A stretch of DNA of 64,000 nucleotides from Ligula intestinalis (GCA_036362985.1 JAYGXS010000001.1:15322487-15386486); one strand, 5' to 3'. Positions 22,272 to 34,018 are shown, counted from the stretch's first letter. The notes: generated from the letters alone by a model not told the origin. Numbers and translations are program-made.

Positions 22272-22727
22272 CACTTGTCATACTTGAGCGTGGCAGCAAT
22301 TTCCGCTGCTACACTGGAGTTTACCTACTTTCGCCTGATGAGGCCCAAATAGGCCGAAAAGCTTCGTGAAATGGTCTGTGTTGTCGGTAAACTAACATTG
22401 TTACTACTATTTCGCGAGTAACATATAAATTTTGGGGTACCAATTAGCTCGCAACTCAGAAACAATGATAGGATGGGTGCATCCTAAAACCGATCGGAGT
22501 AGGATTACCTAATAACATATAGTCCCGATCAAAAACCGACAACTCGGCGGACTTGTGGCTCAAGGGTTAGAGCGTTCGCCTCTAGCCATAGAGACTCGAG
22601 TTCGAAACTCGAGCGTGTCGGCAATTTCCGCTGCTACACTGGAGTTGACCTACTTTCACCTGATGAGGCCCAAATAGGCCGAAAAGTTTCGTATAATGGT
22701 CAGTGTTGTCGGTTAACTAACTTGTCA
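22272..22727 (+). repeat. tRNA-derived SINE, family 1: partial plus full copy in tandem
   Basis: The full copy starts near 22430 (GGGGTACCAATTAGCTCGC). It carries a tRNA-like head with GTGGCTCAAGGGTTAGAGCG and GAGTTCGAAACTCG, then the tail TGCTACACTGGAGTTGACCT and TGATGAGGCCCAAATAGGCC. A copy of the tail alone precedes it at 22272-22410. The same family occurs at 53.2-54.1 and 61.5 kb. Confidence 0.7.
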
Positions 22728-22739
22728 TACAGTGGCCTG

Positions 22740-22960
22740 ATTACTGCCCTATTTACCTGAGGCTCTTTCTGCTGATAGATTCTAGATGGGGTCCAACATT
22801 TCGGGCAACTAAACTTATTATCCCAGTGATCACGTCTAAGTCCCCTGTAAGTGTTTGTCCTTGCACTTTTGGCAGACAGGAAGGTTGAGGTAGATGACGT
22901 GTCCTGGAGCCTTCTCGTCCACATATGCATCATAGGCAGTCTTACAGCGACTTAAGAGAA
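22740..22960 (-). repeat. Possible Penelope-like terminal fragment
   Basis: On the minus strand CGTGATCACTGGGATAATAA leads into GTTTAGTTGCCCGAAATGTT. This resembles the terminal block GCGATCACTGGAACAAG...CTGACGTTTCGGA of the copies at 12.6, 40.9 and 45.9 kb. Short and diverged. Confidence 0.35.
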
Positions 22961-23559
22961 AGAGCTAGCTATACTCAACCGCAGATTTGGTACGCTTGAA
23001 CTTCGAAGTCGCGTTCTATTGGTAAGGACACCGGCGCTCTAACGACGAACTCATTTTTCTGCTTCGCTCATCAGAAAACCCGTCAGGTGAAACGCACTGA
23101 ATTGGTCTCGGCGTAAAACCCGCGGGGCTGAGCGGTTAACTCTGCCTTATTTCAATCACGGTGATGAGGCGCTATCCGATAGATGGTGGTTAAGACAGGC
23201 GCCATAACAGGGTGTGGGGGAAGCATAGCACCTTTGGTGTTTATTTGCTGTTCACATTCGGTGAATTGATATTAATATCGATTTGTATTCGCTCCTCAAA
23301 AAATGAAGATGCCAGGAGTACATTTTAAACAAGCCCCGCTAAATTCCTTCAACATTGGGCATAAAGAAAATGCACTTTGTAGACGGAAAAACTATTATAT
23401 TGGATGCGGACGTTGCAGTCGTTGTAGTTAATTCGAAATGCTGCTTCAACCTTTGATTTTCCGCCTGTTATAGCCCACTTATTTCGGCGTCGCCAGTCGT
23501 TATAATCTAGTATTTCGAACCCGGCTAATAGGCAGAACAAGGCAAGGGGTGGTTCTGAT

Positions 23560-23910
23560 AGGCAATGGCTTTATTCAACCGTACACAAAGAGTGTGTGGC
23601 GCGCAGGGTCTGCTGAGTCGTCCGTTTCCGCCGGTCCGTTCGAGTCGTTCTTCAGCTTGTAAACTCCCGCATATTTATACGGCTCCGGTCTTTCCAAAAT
23701 ATTCCTAGCGTATGGCCTGCTCCCAGACCTTCTGTAATAATCTTGACTTCGCTTACTGCGCCTTCTATGTGGGTGGTCGTCTGGCTTTCTTGGCTCACGG
23801 CGTATGCGTAGGCGTGGGCGTCTGGCATGACGGCGTGACGTACCCCGGGCGGCCCTTTTCGCCGACTGCCGTGAATGCGCGGGGGCTCCCGTCTCCGTAA
23901 CACCGCTTAT
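23560..23910. repeat. LTR-like repeat, copy 2
   Basis: Homologous to 21050-21335 over its whole length, with the order of blocks kept. Here the end reads CCGACTGCCGTGAATGCGCG. It carries the same reversed TATA-like stretch. Confidence 0.4.
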
Positions 23911-24089
23911 GGTCCCTACATGACACCAAGTCTATGGCTGGGCACATTACTTATTCAGGCAGGGAGCTTGATCTTTCGGGCGCCGCTCCTAGTTCTAGTA
24001 CTGCCGGGCCATTGTCACGCCAGTCATCGACAGTTCGACCGCCGCATTCGATTTTGTCTTTCATATGATTCAGCAGTTTGAAAGCAAAC

Positions 24090-24420
24090 GCGATGACTTG
24101 TACGCGCACGTTCTTAAAGTGATAGTAGACTTGCGTCGCATCTACCACACTCTCTCGTCCACCTCCCGCCCGTGGCCGGTGTCGTGGCGGAGTCAAAAAG
24201 ACCGTGAACGGGTTCGGGCACACGTGTCACTTAGTTTTACAGCCTGCCGCACCCTGATTGGGCAGGGCATTTTGTTGGCACGGTGTGCGCTTGAACCTAC
24301 GCGTGAAACCACAATGTTCGGCATCTGTTTTGGGAACGCAACTCGGCTAGTGCGTGCCGTGCCCTGATTGGGCCCCGTGTTTGTGCTGCACATTTATCAC
24401 GCGGACGGTTTAGGCAACGC
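24090..24420. repeat. Interspersed repeat shared with 31480-32130
   Basis: Blocks in common include AATGTTCGGCATCTGTTTTG (AATGTTTGGCATGTGCTTTG at 32.0 kb), the following GTGCGTGCCGTGCCCTGATT and the GTAGACTTGC core. It holds no convincing frame. Confidence 0.45.
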
Positions 24421-24429
24421 AGTCACAGA

Positions 24430-25100
24430 CACCGCTGACTCGGTCATAATCGTACCGAGTGCGAACATCGATTGTGAATGAGGAACCCGCAATTACTTTA
24501 AGTTGTGCGGTTTTGTAACAATAATCAAGGCCGAGGCGTCACCGCCCAATAACGCCTTGTGTGAGTCCGCCAAGGGAGAACACGAAAAGAAGAGCGCAAC
24601 AGCAGAAGTATTTGAGTTTAACAAACGCGTATAAACTATGCCCATCGGGCCAATCAGCTTCTGGCCTGACGTGGCTAGTGGCACGATTGTCTGGTGACTC
24701 ACGGCTGATTGTAGCTTGAATCTTAAGTTATTGATTAATAGCCTGTCAGTATGCTTCGCCGTCTGTAGGCCGATCGATAGGCTGCCGTGAGCGCGCTCGC
24801 TACGTGTATGCTAGCTCGCTGCTAGCTGTCCGTTAAACGCCTCCTAACATTGGGAATGCCACCTCCGCTGTGTCTGCTGTCGAACTGTTCCAGTTGAAGA
24901 GAGCCTTTATTCAAAACTGATTCCTAGCAAGACAAGATCTGGATTTAGAGAGCTCGACATCTAGAGTCAAACTAGAGTTGGGTACAATGTAAGCCAATAT
25001 TCATTGTTGTGAGTGTGCACGCAGGCATTTCCAGCAACAAACTGAAACTACTGCGGTGCGGGACCGTCCTTAGTCGAGTACTCTTTAGTATTATGCCAGA
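24430..25100. other. Intron stretch without a recognised feature
   Basis: No motif, exon or repeat family recognised between the repeat at 24.4 kb and the Penelope-like copy at 25.1 kb. Confidence 0.35.
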
Positions 25101-25103
25101 TAC

Positions 25104-26035
25104 TTGACTCTCTATAAACCGAATGACTCTCGAATTCTGAGTTACCTCAGCGACCACCCCTTCTCGCACAAACGTAGCTGCATGCGAATGCAATATCGCC
25201 GCGAAAAAACCTACTGCAACGAACCAGCAGAAAAGGAGGCCGAGGTTCAGTTTCTACGGAAAATTCTCACGTTGAATAGATATCCTGGCAGCTTCGTCGA
25301 AAAATGCAGGCGAGCAATACCCTTTACTGCTGTGTATCCGAAGAATTCGCTCGACTGGTTAGCGAATTCGGGTTTGGCGTCGCTCACCGACCGGAAGCGA
25401 CAATCCGCAGGCACCTCATGCAGACTAGCCCGTCAACCAGCAATGTGGTGTCATTTACCGAATCGCCTGTCTTTGCGGTCAAGCCAATTATGTTGGTGAA
25501 AGCGGCAAACGGGTTGCCATAAGACTGCACGACCACGAACTCGCAGCGCGAAGGAAGGACAAGCTTTTCTTTGGTAGCCGCCCACGCATAGTCGCTAGGG
25601 CACGGCTTTGACTTTGAACGCGTACGAGTACTAGGCCAGTCGGGCGACCGAACTCGATGCCTTCTGCGGGAAGCATGGCACACACGTGCGGAGTCTATTA
25701 AATAGGCACATCGATCTCCCGTATGCCTATCTTGCGTTGCGCGAACAATGCCACAGCGCAAGGTCATTCCCGGCGGATCGAACAACGGCAGCTCAAGGTC
25801 ATTCCCGATAGAACTGAGCTAAATACGCAGCGAGTTGTACATTTTTTTATTCCTTGAAAATTGACTCGCGTGAGAGTTTGAAATGTCGAGCCAATAAACT
25901 ACTTGTCCCAAAAATGCTTTCCTCTCGTCTTTTCAAATATCTGGACCTCGCATCCCTTCGATTACTTAGAAACCGAGAAACTATATTACATCGCACTGTC
26001 AATTTGTCCTGGCCCTTGATCCGTCTCTTCTTCTG
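25104..26035 (+). mobile_element. Penelope-like element, decayed copy with terminal sequence
   Basis: LSDHPFSHKRSCMRMQYRR and RYPGSFVEKCRR are followed, in a shifted frame, by EEFARLVSEFGFGVAHRPEA. A further shift gives the endonuclease (GVIYRIACLCGQANYVGESG) and the tail LLREAWHTRAESI. Terminal sequence to about 26035 includes the block seen at 2.8 kb. A segment present in the 2-kb copy is missing between CRRA and IPFTAV. Confidence 0.75.
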
Positions 26036-26319
26036 AGAGCTGGACTCATTCACTGATATGCGACATTTTGACCGTTTTTCACGAGGTCAGCATAGTGCCG
26101 CACATGAGGTTGTGTGATGTGGTGGCTTATGTATATAGTAAACTTGCAGCTCAGCTACAGCACTCTCCCCTACCTCACCAGACCTTCCTCAGTGTCAAGA
26201 TGAAGTAAAGAATATTGGCGGTGGGAGAGGTTAAAATGTGTGACACAGGGCGTGAGCGTGTGCCTAGGCGTACCGCTACTCCTCTCCCATGTGGTGCAAA
26301 TCCCAAATATCGTCGGCTT

Positions 26320-27360
26320 TGCCCTCATCTGACCATTGCCGTTCCTCTTTAACTACGTCATTGACTGGGTTCTCGGGAAGGCCCTACAGGAAAATGACGG
26401 TAGTGAGTTTGCACCCGGTCGCCGGTTGACTGACCTCGACTATGCTGATGATATCGCTTTACTAGCTTCAGACTCCAGTGATCTACAGTCTATGGTGTCA
26501 CAGGTGAACGAGGTCGGTTTGTCCATAAACGCCGGGAAGACTTATGTGTTCCATACTGAATCCCTGCCTAAGGGAAGGCACCTCTCGAGATGAGCGGCTC
26601 TCAACTTGAAGAAGTGAACCGTGTTAAATACCTCGGAGCGAGGTTGATGCCGCATGGATCGAGTAAATGGGACATTGTCTCCCGAATCGACACAGCGTGA
26701 TGAGTTTTCTTCAGCCTTCCAATAGGCCTGTGGACCCGACGCGATATTTCTGTCGCCACAAAATCCGTTTGTATCGCGCATTTTCGCGGTCCGTTCTTAT
26801 ATACGGATGCGAATTTTGGGCTGTGCGCGTGAAAGATGAACGGAAGCTCGACGTCTTTGACCACTAATGCCTGAGGAGAATCCTTCGAGTGGAGTAAACC
26901 GACTTCGTTTTAAATGCACCAGTCCGCCCTCGCTGCAACAAAACCACAAGGATATCCCAGAGCATTCAGTAAAGACGGTTAAGGTGGTTTGGACACGTTC
27001 TTCGTCGGCAACCTCATGGACTCAGTGTTACTGCCGTCGACTTGAAACCATTACCTAATTGGAAACCTCGAAGAGGGCGTCAACTCAAAACCTGGCTCGT
27101 CTCAGTCCATCAGGACATGGGAGTGGTTCTTGGACCTTTGGTATTCGTGTGTGCAATCGAATGGAAAGGGCCAAGGGGCAGGGCCGCCAGCATTATTGGA
27201 GAAAAGTGATTGAAGGCAAGGGTGTCGAACGAGGACTTAAGACAGTTTTCAAGAAAGGGGTAAAAGCTTTCATAAGAGGCAACCAATAATGTGTGGGTCG
27301 GACTGGACTTTTGCTGGAGAAGGGACGTGGAGGATTTCAAACTTGTTCAGCCAGAAATAA
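26320..27360 (+). mobile_element. RTE-like LINE, C-terminal half of the reverse transcriptase and 3' end
   Basis: LFNYVIDWVLGKALQENDGS leads into RRLTDLDYADDIALLASD, which contains the YADD active-site box. SINAGKTYVF follows. Beyond 26590 the protein continues in shifted frames (RRDISVATKSVCIARF, then SVHQDMGVVLGPLVF) to about 27290. The last 70 nt carry the family's 3' end. The 5' part is missing. It sits just upstream of the compact finger cluster. Confidence 0.75.
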
Positions 27361-27574
27361 CCAACACCATTCATCGCTGTGCAGCAGCGTGCTCCGCTTA
27401 AAAGCTCAAAAGCGATCACCTCATGAGACCCTTGCATCTGTGCTACAGCAGTACTTTTGTGTATGCGAGTTTTTGCTTAAAGCGTCTACGAACCGGTCGC
27501 AATTTGAGTGTTGAATGTTTAAAATGAGCCATAATTCCGTCTAGGCTCTAACCAACTGCCTCATTTATTTTCAG

Positions 27575-27661
27575 AATTACGAACTCATGTGTGTGAGATT
27601 TGTGGCAGGGGTTTCGCAGAGAAGAGGATCCTAAAAACGCATGTTGATTGCGTTCATAAAC
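27575..27661 (+). CDS. Zinc-finger exon 2 (C2H2)
   Basis: This is an 87-nt, phase 1-1 exon after TTTTCAG and before GTACG. It encodes LRTHVCEICGRGF and AEKRILKTHVDCVHK. All zinc ligands are present in the C-x2-C-x12-H-x4-H spacing. Predicted contact residues are E, R, I, T. It begins the compact cluster of four fingers at 27.6-28.8 kb, and only 159 bp separate it from the next finger. The codon split by its acceptor becomes AAA (Lys) when joined to finger 1. Confidence 0.9.
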
Positions 27662-27820
27662 GTACGTGCCTGTTTTCCCACTTACTATTTTTTCACTTCC
27701 CCGTCGATTTCTTCTCACCAAAAGTTCATTGATCTGCTGTTTACTCTTGACTGCCGTGTTTGCACAGAATGCATAAAATCCTGTCTTATCTGCATCCGCA
27801 CTTTATGCTTTCTGTTGTAG

Positions 27821-27907
27821 AAGTGCGAAGGCATACGTGTGAGGAATGTGGCAAGAGCTTTTCGCGCAAACCTGACATGAGGACGCACATCAATGCGGTC
27901 CACAAAA
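27821..27907 (+). CDS. Zinc-finger exon 3 (C2H2)
   Basis: This is an 87-nt, phase 1-1 exon after TTGTAG and before GTAGG. It encodes VRRHTCEECGKSF and SRKPDMRTHINAVHK, with ligands complete. Predicted contact residues are R, P, D, T. Proline in the recognition helix is unusual. The flanking introns are 159 bp and 207 bp. The downstream intron begins GTAGGCTTCG, close to the starts seen after fingers 7, 9 and 13. Confidence 0.9.
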
Positions 27908-28114
27908 GTAGGCTTCGCCTCTCATTGCTGTTTTCGTCCTGCATACTAGCTTTCTGTGCAGTAAAACAGCTGGCGCCAACGTAGTTCAACAAAACATACC
28001 TACTATTAGAAAATAAGTAGACAGTTATACACAATTAACGAGGATGTGGTGTTACTTGTATGCTATTGTTACCCTTTGCAATCAGTACAGTCCCTGTGTT
28101 TTTTTGTTTTTCAG

Positions 28115-28201
28115 AACTGCGAGAGTACGTTTGTAATCTATGTGGCAAGGCATTTTCCGTGAGCTGTAAGCTGAAGGAACACGTTGACATCACCCACAAA
28201 C
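28115..28201 (+). CDS. Zinc-finger exon 4 (C2H2)
   Basis: This is an 87-nt, phase 1-1 exon after TTTTTCAG and before GTACG. It encodes LREYVCNLCGKAF and SVSCKLKEHVDITHK, with ligands complete. Predicted contact residues are V, C, K, E. An extra Cys sits in the recognition helix. The following intron of 479 bp leads to the fifth finger. Confidence 0.9.
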
Positions 28202-28680
28202 GTACGCTCATTTTCCGCCCTGATTGTGACTGATGAGTTGTGTTTCCTGCGAACGCACGGGTCGTTTTGTGACAGTGAGAAGAGGAAGTCTGTCTGTTTG
28301 CGACTTCCAGACGCATCCTTTCCCGGCAGAACCGATGCGTAGTCTCCTGCTATTCTAAACTGATAGCAGATAAACTCACTGTCGCAGCAAAGTAGTCGAT
28401 ATGCATTCTTATCAAAAGCTTACTTATAAGTGTACTCACGTCCTTGTGGATCGCTAAGAATTTTTGTCACCATGGCTCCGTCTAGTAATGGACCATTGTT
28501 CGTTTTTCTTCACCTGCTCTCAGGAACTGAGTTGGTTTGGCCTCCATCTTCGAATCTGATTGGTTGAGGTCCTCTTTTTCTTTGAAGCTGTCCTTTTCCT
28601 GCCCGAATTAGGGTTTGCTTATTATTATGATTATTTGTTTAGTCTACCACATCTTAAAGTCATTTCGTTTTTTTTTTCAG

Positions 28681-28767
28681 AACTACGGCAACACAAATGT
28701 GAGCTCTGTGGCGCGCTGTTTGCACGCAAAGCACACATGAGAAGGCATGTCGACACCACCCATGCTC
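28681..28767 (+). CDS. Zinc-finger exon 5 (C2H2)
   Basis: This is an 87-nt, phase 1-1 exon after a long T tract ending TTTTTTTTTCAG and before GTACG. It encodes LRQHKCELCGALF and ARKAHMRRHVDTTHA, with ligands complete. Predicted contact residues are R, A, H, R. The usual Lys after the last His is Ala. The downstream intron opens pyrimidine-rich and soon enters a TCC/CTC simple repeat at about 28838-28885. Confidence 0.9.
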
Positions 28768-28837
28768 GTACGTTCTTCTGTCCCTCATTGCTTCTTTACC
28801 ATTCACATTTTTCCTCATGCCCGGTTACTGTTGTGTT

Positions 28838-28885
28838 CGTTTCTTCTTCCTCGTCCTCCTCCTCCTCTTCCTCCCCCTCCTCCTC
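28838..28885. repeat. (TCC/TTC)n simple repeat
   Basis: About 48 nt of C and T just downstream of finger exon 5. It gives the poly-Ser stretch of an open frame that runs through the exon and is not coding beyond the donor. Confidence 0.85.
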
Positions 28886-29164
28886 TTCCCCTGATCACAT
28901 GACTTCTTTTGCCTCTGGACTATTTTGCTCTAACGACACCACTGCCGGTTGTTGTTTCGCTTCAACAACATGAAAGGCGTAAGAAATCGTGCGAATAAAT
29001 TGCTTTTACTCAAGAAGCTATGGCAGCATTTGAGCGACACATGTGGGTATAAGTATTCCCACTTAGTAACGCTAACCCCCCCCCCGCCTATCCAACACCA
29101 ACACTGACCTCAACCCCTTCTGGAATTTAACTTGGGGGGCCACCTGTGATACACATGAGGAGGG

Positions 29165-29470
29165 GGCAGAACAGAGATAATAATACTTTATTTTGAAGTA
29201 AGCTTTGGCGTATAGTACGGAAAGACTTCGTTGCCATTAGTTCAGGGTAGAGAGGATGTGGTACTTCACTAAGAATGCGATCAGCAAGCTGCTTGAACAG
29301 TTTAAAGTGTCGTTGCATTATTATATCGGCTAAAAAAATAGGAACCACCGACCGCTGAAAAGAGCTTCCAGACGATACGTTTAAAAGTGACCAGATCTTT
29401 TTAAACACGACTGGAAAATAATTGGAGAGCAGTAAAGAATGAGGGGAAGAATGCAGGCATCTGTAAATCG
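29165..29470 (-). mobile_element. CR1-like LINE tail fragment
   Basis: Inverted copy of the 5.8-kb fragment. On the minus strand it reads FLADIIMQRHFKLFKQLADR, then HPLYPELMATKSF. The match runs over about 300 nt with the same block order. Confidence 0.55.
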
Positions 29471-29479
29471 ACAGATTAG

Positions 29480-30000
29480 GGCCTGCAATTGGCGGATATA
29501 TTATAAAAGTTTACGGGTTTTTACAGAAAAAAACGCCTTCAATATGAAGAGTAAGTGACAGGTTGGATGCCGGAGTAACACCAAGGTGCCGGAAATAGGA
29601 TACCTCATTGGCCGAATGTCTATGGACTGGGAGAGGGTCGCAATCCAAAAACACACAAAACTACCTTCTGCTCCAATAGTAGAAGGCTATTTGCTAATCA
29701 CCATGCTGACACGTGGTTCAGGTAACCTTTCACGGACAACTGGTCTTTTCTTGTAAATGAGGCTATGTTGGTGGGACATTTACGCATTGGCAATAAAAAG
29801 AAATTCATATGTCAACCATCATTGTTTATGGGAGCTGATTGTTTTAGCGGCGAATAAAACCATATTACACGCCTACCTATCCACGCTATCCTTAACTGTA
29901 TTCATCATCCTCGTTAAAATTAGTAATCGTCGCCGATTCCCTTTCTCTCGTGAGATAATGTTGAAATGTATAGTGGACAATGAGTAGTTAAATCTTATCC
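29480..30000. other. Intron stretch before finger exon 6
   Basis: Nothing recognised. The small open frame at 29757-29987 has no motif. Confidence 0.35.
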
Positions 30001-30032
30001 CTTAAAAATTTATGGCATATTTTTCTTTCCAG

Positions 30033-30119
30033 AAGTGCGAACGCACAAGTGTGACCTCTGTGAGCGACTCTTTGCCAGTAAACTACAGTTGAAGCGGCAT
30101 GTCGACTGTGTCCACAAAA
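30033..30119 (+). CDS. Zinc-finger exon 6 (C2H2)
   Basis: This is an 87-nt, phase 1-1 exon after TCTTTCCAG and before GTGAG. It encodes VRTHKCDLCERLF and ASKLQLKRHVDCVHK, with ligands complete. Predicted contact residues are S, L, Q, R. The Gly that normally follows the second Cys is Glu. The donor GTGAGCTT is nearer the general consensus than the GTACG seen at half of the finger exons. Confidence 0.9.
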
Positions 30120-30654
30120 GTGAGCTTCATTTTTTCTAATTTGTTTTCTCGCACTCCCTGCTGTCTTTTTCTCTTCCTAATCTACGTTTTATCATTAAGG
30201 TTCTGCAAAGGTGGATGCATACATTTGTATAGACGACCCACGTCGATTGGGGAGAGGGGGAGTTCCGAGAAGACCCAAGCATCTCGCTATTCGGAGCAGC
30301 GATTCCTGTATCTTCATTGTATTATAAAGGATGCTAGTTTACTGGTATCGGTCTCTCCTCAGCTTCCACGTTATTACCCCAACAAGTGGACTTATTCCTT
30401 GCAGTGAATGCTCTCTGGAAGTTTGTTCGGATTCCTTGTGTAGCGGTCATGTACCCCTTTCGACCACCGAAACCAGCTATGTGGTCGGCTAAGCAAGAGG
30501 GCAATCACAGCTGTGATGCTTCTCCTCATGCCGAAAAACTGTACTCTTACGTTAGGAGCCCACTAATGGTTCCCTAGCCAAGTGAAGATGCGCTCTATGT
30601 CGAAAAAAAACCATTGTGGTTCCTTACGCAGAAGTTAATCTTCAGAGCTAGCGG

Positions 30655-30950
30655 CATCACCAAAGGCAGCGACAGCTATAGGGGTGTTCGGATCGCGTAT
30701 GCATGAACATAAGCTGGATGGGCGACGGGGTCACGAATTATCGCAAGTTGCTGTCTACACCTACAGCTCGTGCCATGACTTCAAATTTACACCCGTCAAG
30801 ATAATAGCCCATGCTGGAAACTAGGCAAGCCGAAAAATGCCTAAAGCGTGATCCACGAATGGGAACTATCAATCGACATGTCGATTTGGCCCCGGCGTAC
30901 ACAGCCCTGCGCAGTTACCTCCGTTTGTGCGTCACTAATGGCTGATTGGC
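30655..30950 (+). mobile_element. Penelope-like element, C-terminal fragment
   Basis: MHEHKLDGRRGHELSQVAVY is followed by the tail INRHVDLAPAYTALR in a shifted frame. In-frame stops are present. It is a short, decayed copy. Confidence 0.5.
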
Positions 30951-31479
30951 CCATGTCACCAATAATTGTCGCCGTTGTTGCTGCTATCTCTGATGCTGTA
31001 CTCCCGCTTGGCTTCCAAGGCTAAGAGTAATAAATAAACGCTTCTAGTGCTCGACCAGTCTTTTTTTGCTGCAGTTACCTATTTATTTACAAGGTGTATG
31101 GACTGTTGAAGCTTTCTATGGTCAACGGTGAATGCGTTTTATTTCATCTAAGCATGAAGAGTTTTTCAGGTGAGGAAGGTCCAAAGTACGTTGCACCCAT
31201 GACCACTGGTCTCAATGACAGCAATTACCTTATGTGTGTCAATCCTGGCTGAAAAGGCACTTTAGCTACGGAAGAAAGAGAATACTACGAACAGCTATAA
31301 CACCTCACGGGATAAAGTCTACACAATCTCATGAAGACCCTAGAATCCATAGGTCGATGATGTCAGGACTGGTGCGACTAAAAATCTTGTGCGGTAATAA
31401 CCTACTGATCAGCACTTTTGCACCTACTGCTACTAACTGGAACGAAGATATAAAAACGTGATAAATACATGGCCGAAGT

Positions 31480-32130
31480 GGGGTGGTAGCGGAGGTTACT
31501 TGCGGTGCGTCTACCGCGCTTCCTCACCCGCCCGATCCCGGTGTCCATATCGCATGTTATGGTGTTGTATCGACGACACAAAGGTCCCCAAATTACAAGT
31601 CAGAGAAGACGGTGCTGGTGGACAGAACCTTACTGCCGGAGAGTGAACGGTACAAAGGCTTATTCACGAGCCAGTCGCTAGGTGCGTCTGCACAGCAGGT
31701 GCGTCCGCCAAGTTGTGTGCCGTTGTGTAGCTTTACCCACGCGATGAGTACACTGCCGTCAGCAGCCAATCAAATGAAGTGGGCGTATCAATTAGCTGCG
31801 AGCTTTGGCGCAGCGATTCGACAGCGAGCGTACGAGTGAACAAGTGTGCATGGCGTGCAAGGCTAGGCGAACGAAGACAGCATGAGTCAGTGCACTCGCG
31901 CTGGGCGCGCTTATTCCCACATCAGGAGAAGACGGCCCGAGCCGAAATGCTCAGTGACTCGGAGTGTCATAAAGCCCATAAGTGGCTTGTGTCTGGATCC
32001 GAACCTATTCGTGTCACGAACGCCCTCTCCTCCTCCCCCAATGTTTGGCATGTGCTTTGGTAACGTGAAGCGAATAACGCGTACCATGTCCTGATCAGAG
32101 CCTTCGTTGTTCTAGTTCATCTACCACGCC
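31480..32130. repeat. Interspersed repeat, second copy of the 24.1-kb family
   Basis: TTACTTGCGGTGCGTCTACC opens the copy. AATGTTTGGCATGTGCTTTG and ACCATGTCCTGATCAGAGCC close it. The copy is longer than that at 24.1 kb. Overlapping open frames have no motif. Confidence 0.45.
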
Positions 32131-32169
32131 GCCCGTTTAGGGGACAGTTACCGACGCTACGGATTAATT

Positions 32170-32700
32170 TAGTTGACCTTATTTTGAAAAAACTCGCGGC
32201 ATTCGCGGTATTTTGAACCTGCGTAGTAGGGGAGACCTTAACGAGAAGCCAATGCTCTACCAGTTGAGCTGTAAACACCTTGCCTGCAAATATTTGAACA
32301 CCACAATCGGGTCAACAAAAATAAGCAACGCTGCCAAACCTCCTAAATCACTAAGTTACTCTAGTCGTCTGGTGGATTTCTAGATGATTGTTTAGAAAAT
32401 CCTTCTTGGAAAATCAGCTTGCGGTTCCGTATTGGTGGATTTCATACGAGCCGTAAATGCGGGTGTGTAAAAACGGTCATGATGTGATTAAACTCACGGT
32501 GCAGGCGTGGCAGTTGTAGCTCAATCGGTAAAGCATTTGCTTCGGGTTAAGGCATTCCCTACTATGCGGGTTCAAATACCGCCGAATGCCTCGAATTTCT
32601 TCACGATTGGGTCACCTGTATTAAGCAAATCTGCCAAATCTCCTAAATAATTACGGATTAACTCACCGACAGAAAGGGCTCGGGTTGTGAGTGATTTAAT
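32170..32700. repeat. Head-to-head pair of family-2 tRNA-derived SINEs
   Basis: A minus-strand copy has its tRNA-like part at 32191-32280. A plus-strand copy has it at 32503-32593 (TAGCTCAATCGGTAAAGC and GGGTTCAAATACC). Both are flanked by the family sequence AAATCTGCCAAATCTCCTAA or its diverged form. The two face each other across about 220 bp. Confidence 0.55.
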
Positions 32701-33087
32701 CATGACTGTGCTGACTACGAATACCGATAATGAATAAGGGATCAGTCCTTCTAATAAAGGGTACGCTTGTGTAGCGACCGCGTCCTACGAGCGTCAGGTC
32801 CCCTGCATATCATTGTACTACGACTCGTCCTGGAAAATATCGAGTTATCCAATCAGCTGGCGACCTACACAACGAGGACATTTTCAGTTTGCTACGTTGT
32901 GCCACTAGAGATGTTAAATAGCGTGGTGGGCTGACTCGTCACATCCGCTCTTCCCACTGAAATTCACTTACGGAATTCGAAAAGGACTTTTCTTTTAAAG
33001 TGTCTTTCATAATATAGACGTAATCTGTCAGCCATTTATTGCCTTCTGCAGCTTAAAATGCTTCCCGAATGAATGAGAAAGTTCGCG

Positions 33088-34018
33088 ATCCAGATATTTG
33101 CATGGACGAGGAAGGAGGCGTGTCGACTATCAGATCAATTAGTTTACTTTTCTGAGATTTCGAACTCTTACAGGAGTCCATCTTCATAGATGAGAAAGCA
33201 ACCAAAAAGAAGGTAATTATAGTGGCCATAGGCCAATCAACTGTCAGAGAGCATCAGGTTGTCAGCGGGTTAGAAACAGCAATCGAGCAAAGGATGGGAG
33301 AAGGGGGTTGCAGCAAATTGTCACTGAAATCGGGGGGGGGGGTCGCATTAAAGTGGTGTACGCTAATTAGCTGTCAGTGGTGTACGCTAACTGGTTGTTA
33401 GTGGAGCTGGTAGTAGTGTACTCGAGGCAGTTGTATACTCTCGAGGCATGGTACTCAAATGCCAAGTCGATCAACAGGCGTCTAGAGCTGCCAGCTATCT
33501 ACAAAGTCTTGCACCATCATTTGGGAAAGAAACGGAACGAAGCCAAACTACACATAAGGAAGGCAAGCGAAGAGGATCCCACAACGAACTGGTCGGAAGA
33601 GGAGGTGGGGTTACCAGGACCACCTACGGGCCGACAAGGCGGCACACTAATTGCTGTTCATTACCCCCAGCTCCACTGACAGCTGGTTAGCGTACATCAC
33701 TGCCAGCTCCACAGACAGCTGGTTAGCGTTAACCACTGACAGCTAATAAGCGTACACCACTTTAATGCGCCCCCCGATTCCAGTGACAACTTGTTGCCCC
33801 CCTTTCTCCCATCCTTTTTTCGAGTGTTGTTTCTAACCCGCTGAGAACCTGATGTTCTCTGACAGTTGATTGGCCTATGGCCGCTATAATTACCTTCTTT
33901 TTGGTTGCTTTCTCATCGCTGAAGATTGACTCCTGTAAGAGTTCGAAATCTCAGAACAGTACACCAATTGATCTGTTGCTCGAAACGCCTCCTTCCTTGT
34001 CCATTCAAATACTTCCTT
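33088..34018. repeat. Large inverted repeat enclosing a Penelope-like C-terminal tail
   Basis: Arms at 33088-33412 and 33667-34018 are close reverse complements. For example GGCCATAGGCCAATCAACTG on the left is answered by CAGTTGATTGGCCTATGGCC on the right, and AGATTTCGAACTCTTACAGG by CCTGTAAGAGTTCGAAATCT. The 255-bp spacer encodes LEAWYSNAKSINRRLELPAI, the end of a Penelope-like protein. Penelope-like elements are known to carry terminal repeats, sometimes inverted. Finger exon 7 begins 150 bp downstream. Confidence 0.8.
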
